A DNA stretch of 42,605 bases, from IMG/VR virus record IMGVR_UViG_3300024999_000193, positions 1-42,605 of that record, one strand, 5' to 3'. A program made the position numbers and the translations under genes. The notes below the pieces were generated by a model. That model was not told where the DNA came from and made no database searches. It saw only the letters and a program-made list of their open reading frames with translations. Below, piece by piece: positions 7,255 through 15,557 of this stretch. The stretch's first letter is position 1. Every line of letters begins with the position of its first letter. This stretch comes from a virus.

Positions 7255-7587
7255 CTATATTTGTTCACCTTCATCGTACTCAATAGAATCTTGACAGTGA
7301 TTAAGATCAATTTTATTCAATAAGCCACAGATAATCCTGCATATAAAACAATCTTTTTTCTTGATAAGATGTTTCCCCATTCTACTTGAAATAGTTTCAT
7401 CTTCATCACCAAACAGCAAGGCATTAATTCGCTGATCTATCGCAATAAAATTATTTTTAATATATTTATTTAAGTTTTTATCTTTAAACAATAGAAGGGG
7501 TAAAGTTAAACACATTACCAACAAATCAATTGCTGATAATATTATTACAAATGGAGCAATTAATATAAACAATATGTATTGTTTCAT
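7255..7587 (-). CDS. Small membrane protein of a conserved phage type
   Basis: A 110-residue protein with a long N-terminal hydrophobic stretch (ILFILIAPFVIILSAIDLLV, continuing to LTLPLLLF), enough for one or two membrane passes, then a cytoplasmic part with INALLFGDEDETISSRMGKH and CFICRIICGLLNKIDLNHC and an acidic tail. The GD.DETISSR.GK pattern followed by a late His-Cys is one I associate with small lysis-region proteins in several phages, but I cannot name it. It comes after the tail genes and before the lysis genes, which fits an accessory lysis or membrane role. Confidence 0.6.
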   Translation of the reverse strand: MKQYILFILIAPFVIILSAIDLLVMCLTLPLLLFKDKNLNKYIKNNFIAIDQRINALLFGDEDETISSRMGKHLIKKKDCFICRIICGLLNKIDLNHCQDSIEYDEGEQI

Positions 7588-7601
7588 TTCACCACCTCAT
7601 T

Positions 7602-7946
7602 TCACTCAGGAACAACAAGATTTAAATATGGATTTTGAATATCTCTTAACTCAGATTTGTAATAAACAGTTGTAGGAATCTTATAATTTTCTCTTGAAGA
7701 ATCAATTTGGGAGAAATTTATAGAAGAGAATTGCAATATTTGATTTAAACTATCAATCTTTAACTGTGTTTCAGGAGTTATTTTAGTAGAATCGATTTCA
7801 TTTACTACTTGAGTAATATCCATTAATAAATTAGCCATTATGTCAATCTGAATTTCTGTATAACTTAAAAGTTTTAAAATTGAGCCAATTCTTTCTTCAA
7901 CCTGACGCTGAACTATCTCCCATAATATTTCATCTTGTGATGCCAT
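7602..7946 (-). CDS. Hypothetical tail-region protein, 114 residues
   Basis: An acidic, mostly helical protein (EILWEIVQRQVEERIGSILK, then IDIMANLLMDITQVVNEIDS). No membrane span, cysteine cluster or catalytic motif is visible. It lies 23 bases after the structural-like gene at 7970-8824 and 14 bases before the membrane protein gene, so it is part of the same transcription unit. I do not recognise a family; a small structural or chaperone role is possible. Confidence 0.6.
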   Translation of the reverse strand: MASQDEILWEIVQRQVEERIGSILKLLSYTEIQIDIMANLLMDITQVVNEIDSTKITPETQLKIDSLNQILQFSSINFSQIDSSRENYKIPTTVYYKSELRDIQNPYLNLVVPE

Positions 7947-7969
7947 TATTTCATCTCCTTTACATTAAA

Positions 7970-8824
7970 TTATGCTAATAATGCATAGCAATATATCTCC
8001 CTGTTATTTATTGCTGTATTTTTGAATTTAACAATTACTTTATCTGTTGGAGTTATTAATTTTGTTTTGCCTTTTGAGTCAAAATCAGTAAATGTTAATC
8101 CATTATCACCACTAATTGAAATTGTAATATCTGGTTGAGATTCAATATAAATTTGGAACATATTTGTTAATTTATCTAAGGGAATTGGATTTGATGTTAT
8201 TACTCCCAAATTGTGTAGAATAATCAACCCATTTCCAGATGAAACATTCTGTAATTCAAAATTAGATATTTCCATTTCTTCATCAAATGCCTTAAGTTTT
8301 AAGAGATTAGCATTGTTTATTGCATTTTGTTTTGCTAAAGTTACCTCTTCTGCACTAAATTCCATATATTCATTTTCTATTGAAACTGTACGAATAATTA
8401 TTTCTGGAATTAGAATAGGAGGATTTTCTTGGAAGGATATTGGAATTTGAGATGTATTTGTGATTGTTTCATAGATGGGAATAGAAATTAATATTGTTTC
8501 ACCGAATTCATTAATTTGTTCTTCAGTTGTCTCACCTATGATAATTTTATATGTGTTTATTTGAGTCTCGAATTCAGTAGGAGTTTGAGGAGATAAGGTT
8601 TCAGTGTATGATTCTTCGTTTGTTTCAGGATTGATTGATATATTTTCTTTGTAGAGTGGTAGACCTTCTGAGTTGGTTTTTTGGATTAATTGATTTGTAG
8701 GGATGGAGATTTGTTTTGAGAGAGTTATTGGGAATGGTAATTGGATGGAACGTTCGAATGGAAGTGTTTCGCGGTCAATTCCACGAATTAAGCGAGATTG
8801 TCTATCGAAGACTATATTATTCAT
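7970..8824 (-). CDS. Probable minor structural protein, 284 residues
   Basis: A soluble protein rich in Ile, Thr, Asn and Glu. It starts MNNIVFDRQSRLIRGIDRET, has a long beta-rich middle, one helix (EEVTLAKQNAINNANLLKLK), and a C-terminal beta domain of about 100 residues (LIILHNLGVITSNPIPLDKL and on). Beta-rich content and position just after the big fibre gene suggest a virion surface or fibre-associated protein. No known domain is recognised, and an endonuclease gene (8860-9858) separates it from the fibre. Confidence 0.6.
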   Translation of the reverse strand: MNNIVFDRQSRLIRGIDRETLPFERSIQLPFPITLSKQISIPTNQLIQKTNSEGLPLYKENISINPETNEESYTETLSPQTPTEFETQINTYKIIIGETTEEQINEFGETILISIPIYETITNTSQIPISFQENPPILIPEIIIRTVSIENEYMEFSAEEVTLAKQNAINNANLLKLKAFDEEMEISNFELQNVSSGNGLIILHNLGVITSNPIPLDKLTNMFQIYIESQPDITISISGDNGLTFTDFDSKGKTKLITPTDKVIVKFKNTAINNREIYCYALLA

Positions 8825-8859
8825 TAAGTTTTCTGCCTCCTTTTATGGTTTTGTTTTTG

Positions 8860-9858
8860 TTATTTGGCAATTAAAATAGAACTATCTGTTTGAGTATCGG
8901 ATAGTTCTTGAATAAAATTAATTACTAATTTTTCAATATCGTCAAATTGGTCATATTTAATCCTTAATAATTTTATATTATTCTCCACACAATATTTATC
9001 TTTAAGTTTATCATGATATTGTAACTTTTTGAAATCTTTTTTAGACATCATTCCTTTAATCCATCTAAAATGCTGTTCACCATCAAATTCAATCAAACCT
9101 GCTAATTGTGTTTTCTCACTATCCCAAAAAATAGGCACATCAAATCTCAATAATCCACCATTAATTCCTTTTAAGTCGATAAAAGTAAATTCTCTATCAT
9201 GAGTAAAATTTATATTTGTTAATACTTCATCAATTTTAGTTTCTCCCTTAGATTGATTACATTTAGGACATCTTGCCCTGTGAAGAAATCTATCAGGTGT
9301 TGTCGAATATTCTGTAGAGCAAATAATGTGAAACATACTTATATCTTCTTTTGCTCCGATATAATCACTTTTTACAATATATTCATCACCTTCTAAATCA
9401 TAAACTTCTTTACAGAATTCTTCATGTGTTTTTGTTTTATTTAATACTCTTGATGCACTTCCACATACTGGACATCTATTTCCTTGAAGTAAAGCATTAG
9501 CAAGCACAGGATATTCTTTACCACAACAATGTCTTATTTGAATATATTTGTTGCTTCCAGTGTATTCTCCAATAACTTCGTATTCATCACCATATTTATT
9601 ATAAACTTCCTTTTTATATTTCTCTGTTGTCTTTTTACTTGTTCTAAAACATATAGGGCATTTATATTTACCTTTTAGAAATTGAGTTGGTTTAACATCA
9701 TATTCATGGCTATTACATTCATCACAATTATGTCTCATTTTAATATATTCATTTGCATTTATATATTTTCCTAAAACTGTATATTCTTCTTGATATAAAT
9801 CATAAACCTCTTTCTCAAATTGTTCTTGCGTTTTCTTTGGTTTGCCTTTGCCACTCAT
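8860..9858 (-). CDS. Zinc-ribbon homing endonuclease with Vsr/EDxHD-like core (1)
   Basis: A 332-residue protein. Residues about 10-200 hold three similar 60-residue modules, each with a YD.Y..EY.VLG.Y....I...H start and a zinc ribbon: CDEC with CPIC, HCCG with CPVC, and a third with CPKC; these match repeated DUF723-like DNA-binding modules. The C-terminal core has RFDVPIFWDS, LIEFDGEQHFR, then YHDKLKDKYCVENNIKLLRI, fitting the acidic pair and xHD motif of the EDxHD branch of Vsr-like nucleases (I-Bth0305I type). No intron surrounds it. A hairpin whose loop can pair next to its Shine-Dalgarno sequence lies just upstream. Confidence 0.85.
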   Translation of the reverse strand: MSGKGKPKKTQEQFEKEVYDLYQEEYTVLGKYINANEYIKMRHNCDECNSHEYDVKPTQFLKGKYKCPICFRTSKKTTEKYKKEVYNKYGDEYEVIGEYTGSNKYIQIRHCCGKEYPVLANALLQGNRCPVCGSASRVLNKTKTHEEFCKEVYDLEGDEYIVKSDYIGAKEDISMFHIICSTEYSTTPDRFLHRARCPKCNQSKGETKIDEVLTNINFTHDREFTFIDLKGINGGLLRFDVPIFWDSEKTQLAGLIEFDGEQHFRWIKGMMSKKDFKKLQYHDKLKDKYCVENNIKLLRIKYDQFDDIEKLVINFIQELSDTQTDSSILIAK

Positions 9859-9867
9859 TTTATCATT

Positions 9868-9926
9868 CTCCTTCCGATTATTAGAGAAAATAATGGGAAA
9901 GACACCTGTAATCGGCAGGTGTCTTT
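9868..9926 (-). promoter_or_regulatory. Possible pseudoknot touching the endonuclease Shine-Dalgarno sequence
   Basis: The terminator hairpin at 9898-9926 has the seven-base loop CCGATTA. Its exact reverse complement, TAATCGG, lies at 9874-9880 and abuts the Shine-Dalgarno AAGGAG (9868-9873) of the endonuclease gene. All seven loop bases can pair with the bases flanking the ribosome site, so translation could be repressed when the hairpin forms. This is inferred from base complementarity only. Confidence 0.45.
9898..9926 (-). terminator. Terminator-like hairpin after the large fibre gene
   Basis: AAAGACACCTG and CAGGTGTCTTT form an 11-base-pair perfect stem with a seven-base loop; the stem itself ends in a short T-run. 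It closes the transcription unit of the fibre gene (9987-14264) and lies in the leader of the endonuclease gene. Confidence 0.7.
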
Positions 9927-9932
9927 AATTAC

Positions 9933-9960
9933 CTTTGTAACGCTTCGAATCATTACAAAG
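9933..9960. repeat. Hairpin CTTTGTAA-12-TTACAAAG after the fibre gene
   Basis: Perfect eight-base arms just 5' of the terminator at 9898-9926 on the minus strand. The same arms form a palindrome at 3524-3545. Role unknown. Confidence 0.4.
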
Positions 9961-9986
9961 AACCATATAAAATTATTTTTGGTTGA

Positions 9987-12900
9987 TTATACTTCGTTAT
10001 TCGTGGTAATTAATTTTCTAGTAACATGGTCAACATATCCCATACTTTCTAAATCTGAACTTTTCCAAACATTAGTAGGAGTATTAACTCCACTTCTAAC
10101 GACACCATCTTCAATTTTTAATAAAGGCGACCCTTGACATTTAACGAGCATTCCTATCCCTGTGCCATCACACATGAAATTTCCTGTTGCAGAATATTTA
10201 CTAAATAAAAACAGTTTCAACTCACTATTATGTGATACCAAGAACGAGCAAATTCCAACCATCGGTTTACTGATGGTGTTTAATGCATATTGCTTCCAAT
10301 AATTGTTTGAAAATCCTAGAGATGAAACTTGAATCTTACTTCCAATATTCAAATTTTTACTTTCTGGGGAAAACTTAACCATTGTATAACCGAGTTCCCC
10401 ATACATATTGTCATTTTCATTGTTAGTTCTATAAGCAATATTTCCCCAAGGATGAATTGCTCCAATTTTTGAACCCACTGAACTCGATATGTCTGATAAA
10501 GTCCAATTTTCACATTCTGCTAAAATTGTTACATCTGTAGTAGCACTAACAATATCAGCACTAGGAGTATATTCTGAATAAGTAGTAAGGTTATATTCAT
10601 TGCTCCAATTGAACAAGCTCATAACTGTTTTAGAATTTTTCTCAATTAATAAAATATTCGCAAGTCCAGAATCCCTTCTCAAACTCTTAGGAATCAAAAT
10701 ATCATATCCACTAGGATACATCCCAGAAGCTAAACTCAAATCAAGATTACAATAATCAACAAAAATTGTACTTGCTGTTCCATCACTATCAGCAGAATGT
10801 ACTAAGAAATGAACCCAACCAGAATTATCTATCATATTTGCAATAGAAACAGATGCACTACCACCACTAATTTTTGTCACAGCACTAGTTGTATTTACAG
10901 AACCAATAGTAGTAAAAGTTAAAGCAACACTATTCCATACCGCAAATGTAGCACTATTTCCTCCACTTGCTAATGAACCATATGTCCATACATTTCCAAC
11001 AATAGTTCCTAGATTGGATTTCAAATATGCAACTTTGTCTATGACATTTATTGTTCCATATTTCGACTCAAACTCAGAAATCAAATTCCAAGAAATAATA
11101 TATCCTGCACCTTTACCACTTGTTGAAGTTGCATATGAAGCTAATGTGGCATTTAAAGTAGATAATCCACTATAATTAGAGCTTCCAGTAGTTGATTCAA
11201 TCTCCGTTCCTGTTCCTGGTACAAATTCTGTGTTACGACTTGCAATTGTTCCTTCTTTATATCTAATTATATTTGGATTAGAAGCAGTATCACCTTTTAA
11301 TTTATTAGCAAAGTCATCAGTCAAGACAATACTTGAAGAAGTACCTATAGAATTCTCACTTAAAATCACGATTTTATCTGAGAATTTTATATCTAGTGAA
11401 GCAAAATCTACATTGATGGTTGATGGGGTTACGCCGTCTGATGGGGTGACAGTCGAAGCGAGGAAACTCATTATCCCATCAGAACTTAAACTCATTGGTA
11501 TGGAAGCTATAAATTCTCTAGTGATTATACTGGGAATCGAGGAAGTGTTTGTCCCACCATAACCTGCGTACCAGTCACTGTATCCTGGTGGCCTGTACAC
11601 AAATATCATTGAATTATTACCAGTAGGCGAGCTACCACTGCACCAAATTTTTAACAAAACAGACGTAAGACTACTCTTCAACCAAGCAACCTTATCAACA
11701 ATCGTCTTCCTTGGAATCTTACACCCTAACTTCCTCTCGGCAATCTTAATTAAGTCAAAGCTTAGCAATACACAAGCTTGCTCACCATTAACACTCGTAC
11801 TAAAAGTCGTGCTAATTCCATTTTGAGTAAAAATCTTATCATACTCAACTTGTGCCAATTCATTAACAAACGTCGAGGGAGCAGGATTATTTGCCACAAT
11901 CCTACTTCCTGTCTTAGCGACATTACAATTCTCCCAAGTTCTACCACTAATCTTGTTAGCATAATCACTCACAATAGTCTGATTACCGTATGGTAATCTA
12001 AACCCGGCTTCACCCATCAAAGTAGTGGTAGTAGGAGCACTCAAAGCAGGTTGACCTGCTGGCATAATCATCGAATAATCAATCTGAATATCCTGCGCTA
12101 CCAATGTAGCATTAGTGCCTAGTGTGAATGTTGCAACATTGGTTCCAAGCGTTGCCCACGTTCCTGCTATAGTGGTCTTAGTCGTTCCGTTCATAAAGCT
12201 CGCAAGAGGTACGGAGGAGGTTGCTGTGGTTTCTATGAAAAAACTTCCTAGTGAAAAACTAAGTGTTGCGGGATCAGCCCATGTTAAGGTTAAATAATTA
12301 TCTAACTTACTGCCTACCGTGTATATCCTAGTGCTCACATCTGTCCCATTAGACCACCTTAGTGTATCACCAACTTCTATTTTTGAAGAATCATTAACGA
12401 ACACAGTAATAGACGTAGCAGATGTACCACTGGTTACTGTTTGCATTACTCTCGCTAAAGCAGTATCAGTATCAAAAACTCCACTAATCAATTCTCCTGC
12501 CATTCCAGTGACAACAATGATGTCTGCACTAGTCCAATTACCACTTGTTCTACTTGTTGATAATCCACGACTTGAACCACTTGCAGTACCAACTTTAATG
12601 ATTCCACTTGTTGTTTGTGTCGTCTGAGATTCCGATAAAATGCGTCTTTGCTCGGTGTGCGCTGGCATGATGATAGCATCACCTGAGATGAAGTCTGGAG
12701 GGAGTTGATAATCAACGGTTCCTCTGTCAATATTGGAGATAGAAACATTACTAATTAAAGAACTAGATTTCCACACTACTATTGTACCAAGGGACTGAAC
12801 ATATCCGGCTAATAAAACTTTTGAAGGTTGAGCAATAGTAACCAACGATTGTTTTTCAACTTTTTTTGTATTGTTCAAATAAACAGTTAAATAACTATTT

Positions 12901-14264
12901 TTCCAAGTATATTTCAACTTGTGTTTTCCTTTAATCCCAGTTTTTGAAAAAGTAATTACGTCACCAGTCGTATGGTCAGAGGCAAAAATACCACAAGACA
13001 CTAAACCTGTATTATCAACCCTGATATATACACAGTTATATCCATCAGAATCTAATAGAGCTATAATACCGTCAGAGTTGTTTAACAATGTGTCGAAATC
13101 TACCAAAAGCTCAATAGTCCCTTCAGTTGCACTCAATCCACTCACCGCAACAGGAGTAACACTATCCCCATTAAATTTATACCCACTTCCAGTAGGCATC
13201 GGTTTAAATGACCCTGTACCAAGATTCATAGCACTACTACCTAAAGGAAATTCAGGTACTAACGTCCCATCCAAACTAGCGTAAAACACAGTGTTAGCAT
13301 CAATCTCAGTCTTAGGTATTCCATGATGCACAGTCAGTATTTTCTTAGGACTTAACTCACCGCGCATGAATTGATCCGATGCTTTTTTGAGTTCATAGTC
13401 ATAATTATATTGAGCTTGGACTCTGTGGCGAAGATCATAGGTAGGGGGAATGTCGCGTGCGTCGATGACGTTGGCGTAGAGGGATTGGGGGTGGTCTGAT
13501 TTTTTGTAATACACAATTCCTGAAGTTATGGCGGAATTAATCCCGAACACACTTCCTTGATATGTTATTTTTGCGCTCGTACCAGCAATAACCTCCGAGA
13601 CAACACATCGGGTGTTAGGATTCAACACCGCCTCTAGCACATCGCCATTAACGAGAGTAGCAAAACCGCTAACATTTGATGGGGTTAACGTGGCTACTCC
13701 ATTTACTATGTTAATTATGGCTGTCGATACTATTTGACTATATCCATTACCTCCGCTCGGATTGCTCGGTGAAAAACCCGATGAATTCCGTCTTTGATGA
13801 CACAAAATTTCTAAATATTTATTGCTTCCACTCACAAATAATCCTTTGTCCAAAGTATCAACTGTATACCCCAATCCTGTTAAACTACTCACATTATCAG
13901 CAATTTCAATTATTGCTCCAGTCATATATCCTTGAGAATTAAAAGTTGCCTTTAAATAAGCTAAATCTGTTCTCTTGCCAGTAGTAGGAGGAGCATTAAA
14001 TTGAATTAAAGTATTAATAGGTATCTTAATAAAATACCCATATAAATTTACATATAAATCCTTTTTTATTTTTGTTGCATTCAATGTTGAAGTGGAAAAT
14101 ATAAAATCATCAGGTTGATAATTTAAAAATCCACTATGCATTTGTGTTCTATTAAATGATTTAATTTCACTAGGGGTTACACGGTCGTTTCCGTCCGAAA
14201 TTCCTCCTGAATCAGCCCGTTGCCAAGTTTGACTACCTGTGTCAAAATATTTCATTACTGCCAT
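9987..14264 (-). CDS. Large tail fibre / receptor-binding-type protein, 1,425 residues
   Basis: The N-terminus (MAVMKYFDTGSQTWQRADSG, then DRVTPSEIKSFNRTQMHSGF) is typical of phage fibre proteins that dock on the baseplate. About 325-500 is a concanavalin/LamG-like domain (FYASLDGTLVPEFPLG, EGTIELLVDFD, HKLKYTWKNSYLTVYLNN), often sugar-binding. About 825-960 and 1045-1185 are two copies of one beta domain (first SFDLIKIAERKLG and INVDFASLDIKF; second SWNLISEFESKYG and IFVDYCNLDLSL). The C-terminus is beta-rich. The protein is almost all Ser, Thr, Gly and beta strand, fitting a host-recognition fibre. RBS AGGGGGAAGT. The preceding endonuclease ends four bases before its start. Confidence 0.75.
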   Translation of the reverse strand: MAVMKYFDTGSQTWQRADSGGISDGNDRVTPSEIKSFNRTQMHSGFLNYQPDDFIFSTSTLNATKIKKDLYVNLYGYFIKIPINTLIQFNAPPTTGKRTDLAYLKATFNSQGYMTGAIIEIADNVSSLTGLGYTVDTLDKGLFVSGSNKYLEILCHQRRNSSGFSPSNPSGGNGYSQIVSTAIINIVNGVATLTPSNVSGFATLVNGDVLEAVLNPNTRCVVSEVIAGTSAKITYQGSVFGINSAITSGIVYYKKSDHPQSLYANVIDARDIPPTYDLRHRVQAQYNYDYELKKASDQFMRGELSPKKILTVHHGIPKTEIDANTVFYASLDGTLVPEFPLGSSAMNLGTGSFKPMPTGSGYKFNGDSVTPVAVSGLSATEGTIELLVDFDTLLNNSDGIIALLDSDGYNCVYIRVDNTGLVSCGIFASDHTTGDVITFSKTGIKGKHKLKYTWKNSYLTVYLNNTKKVEKQSLVTIAQPSKVLLAGYVQSLGTIVVWKSSSLISNVSISNIDRGTVDYQLPPDFISGDAIIMPAHTEQRRILSESQTTQTTSGIIKVGTASGSSRGLSTSRTSGNWTSADIIVVTGMAGELISGVFDTDTALARVMQTVTSGTSATSITVFVNDSSKIEVGDTLRWSNGTDVSTRIYTVGSKLDNYLTLTWADPATLSFSLGSFFIETTATSSVPLASFMNGTTKTTIAGTWATLGTNVATFTLGTNATLVAQDIQIDYSMIMPAGQPALSAPTTTTLMGEAGFRLPYGNQTIVSDYANKISGRTWENCNVAKTGSRIVANNPAPSTFVNELAQVEYDKIFTQNGISTTFSTSVNGEQACVLLSFDLIKIAERKLGCKIPRKTIVDKVAWLKSSLTSVLLKIWCSGSSPTGNNSMIFVYRPPGYSDWYAGYGGTNTSSIPSIITREFIASIPMSLSSDGIMSFLASTVTPSDGVTPSTINVDFASLDIKFSDKIVILSENSIGTSSSIVLTDDFANKLKGDTASNPNIIRYKEGTIASRNTEFVPGTGTEIESTTGSSNYSGLSTLNATLASYATSTSGKGAGYIISWNLISEFESKYGTINVIDKVAYLKSNLGTIVGNVWTYGSLASGGNSATFAVWNSVALTFTTIGSVNTTSAVTKISGGSASVSIANMIDNSGWVHFLVHSADSDGTASTIFVDYCNLDLSLASGMYPSGYDILIPKSLRRDSGLANILLIEKNSKTVMSLFNWSNEYNLTTYSEYTPSADIVSATTDVTILAECENWTLSDISSSVGSKIGAIHPWGNIAYRTNNENDNMYGELGYTMVKFSPESKNLNIGSKIQVSSLGFSNNYWKQYALNTISKPMVGICSFLVSHNSELKLFLFSKYSATGNFMCDGTGIGMLVKCQGSPLLKIEDGVVRSGVNTPTNVWKSSDLESMGYVDHVTRKLITTNNEV

Positions 14265-14268
14265 AATA

Positions 14269-15285
14269 TTACTTCCCCCTGTCTTTGATCAAAATTAAAA
14301 GACTTAGGATAAATCCAAAGTCTTTTAATTTTTCTATTAAAATATTTTCTATATTGTTGTGTTTCCAATATGGTATAATAAGTAATTCAATATCTTTATC
14401 AGTACAATAAGTCTTCTTTATATTGTCGTTTATTTGTTGTTTATTAAAAGTATTTAAAGCCCTATTGTAAGATATTCCACCAAATTTAATTGGTTTATAA
14501 TGCTGTTCCCCTTGGTATTCAATTAAAAATAATAGATTGTTTTCTGAATCAAATATTGCAAAATCAAACCGTAATTTATTTTTATTTTTACAATCTTTAA
14601 AAGTATATTGTGAGACATATTTAATTTGAAACTTCTTTAATAAATTTTCAATAATTATTTCATTTTTTGATTTAGAAAGATTTGGATGTCCACTTCCTCC
14701 ATTTATAAAACTATCTATAGACAGCAAAAATACCCTATTTGTTTCTTTTGATAAATATTTTCCTAAATATTTCCATTCATGAATTTCTTTAACCCCTTTG
14801 TATTCTATACTTAATAATCTGTAATCTGGTCTATACAATGCACAATAAAGATTTATGTTCTCCAAAGCATATTTATTGTACTGAAAAGGTGATGGATTTC
14901 TGTTTGCTTTTAAGTTAGTTATAGAGGCAAATACTTTAAATCCTTCTTTATTTATACATAATATACTTTTATCTACTGATTCAAAATCCCCAATGCTAAC
15001 AATTTGCAATTCATACTTTTTATAAAAATTATATACTTTTTCATCGTTCCATATTAAGTGTTTAGGTTTATTTTCTTTATTACATTTCTTACAGAATTGT
15101 TTATTTTTAAAATGATTCCACCAAACCCAATATTCTTCATGATTTTTATTTGGACATTTAACCAATGCCCACAGTTGTTTCTGATATGGTTTCTCTACCC
15201 ATTTAATATCTAATACTTTATACCCTTGCATATTATTAATGCACCATTCTTGTATTGAATCAAAATTCCATAATTGAACCGACAT
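14269..15285 (-). CDS. Homing endonuclease with Vsr/EDxHD-like core (2)
   Basis: A 338-residue protein. N-terminal parts have a zinc-binding-like CPNKNHEEYWVWW and CKKCNKE pair, then a module with DYRLLSIEYKGVKEIHEW. The C-terminal core reads NKLRFDFAIFDSENNLLFLI, EYQGEQHYKP, then FNKQQINDNIKKTYCTDKDI and LLIIPYW, the same layout as the nuclease at 8860-9858. The xHD position reads xND here (QIND), a possible change of a catalytic His. It sits directly upstream of the fibre gene and downstream of the third LAGYLM-type gene. Free-standing; no intron seen. Confidence 0.8.
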   Translation of the reverse strand: MSVQLWNFDSIQEWCINNMQGYKVLDIKWVEKPYQKQLWALVKCPNKNHEEYWVWWNHFKNKQFCKKCNKENKPKHLIWNDEKVYNFYKKYELQIVSIGDFESVDKSILCINKEGFKVFASITNLKANRNPSPFQYNKYALENINLYCALYRPDYRLLSIEYKGVKEIHEWKYLGKYLSKETNRVFLLSIDSFINGGSGHPNLSKSKNEIIIENLLKKFQIKYVSQYTFKDCKNKNKLRFDFAIFDSENNLLFLIEYQGEQHYKPIKFGGISYNRALNTFNKQQINDNIKKTYCTDKDIELLIIPYWKHNNIENILIEKLKDFGFILSLLILIKDRGK

Positions 15286-15311
15286 TAATTAACATATCAC
15301 CTCTTCTTTCT

Positions 15312-15488
15312 TTAAACTGCTTTGTCTGTTTTATATTTATCAATCACTTTTCTAAGTAACTCACTATCTTGAAACAAATAAATATTTCTACCAGTTTTCT
15401 TTAAATCAGATTTAACTCCAATAATAGAAAATCCATTAGTAAGAAGGAATCCTGCTAACTTTTGAGAAAAACAATTATATATGTTCAT
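15312..15488 (-). CDS. Small LAGYLM-type protein, copy 3 of 3 (DUF5659-like)
   Basis: A 58-residue protein starting with ATG at 15488 after AAAAAGGAG. It reads CFSQKLAGFLLTNGFSIIGV, then GRNIYLFQDSELLRKVIDKY. It matches the copies at 277-483 and 5230-5406 and has the same length as the latter. It lies between the BppU-like gene and an endonuclease. Function unknown. Confidence 0.75.
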   Translation of the reverse strand: MNIYNCFSQKLAGFLLTNGFSIIGVKSDLKKTGRNIYLFQDSELLRKVIDKYKTDKAV

Positions 15489-15516
15489 TTTTAAAACTCC
15501 TTTTTAGACAAAATAA

Positions 15517-15539
15517 AAAGACAGAAATTATCTGTCTTT
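15517..15539 (-). terminator. Rho-independent terminator after the BppU-like gene
   Basis: AAAGACAGA and TCTGTCTTT form a perfect nine-base-pair stem with a five-base loop, followed on the minus strand by TTATTTTG. It starts about 20 bases after the gene's stop. Confidence 0.75.
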
Positions 15540-15557
15540 AAAAAATTAATTTATTAT

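Noticed and set aside
3524-9960. TTACAAAG palindromes at 3524-3545 and 9933-9960 as one regulatory family
   Set aside because: Only the eight-base arms are shared and the order of the arms is reversed; two short AT-rich matches are not enough.
9987-14264. Several open frames of 60-121 codons on the plus strand across the fibre gene
   Set aside because: They lie opposite a long, clearly coding minus-strand frame, lack ribosome sites, and have low-complexity Val/Ser/Pro composition typical of antisense shadows.
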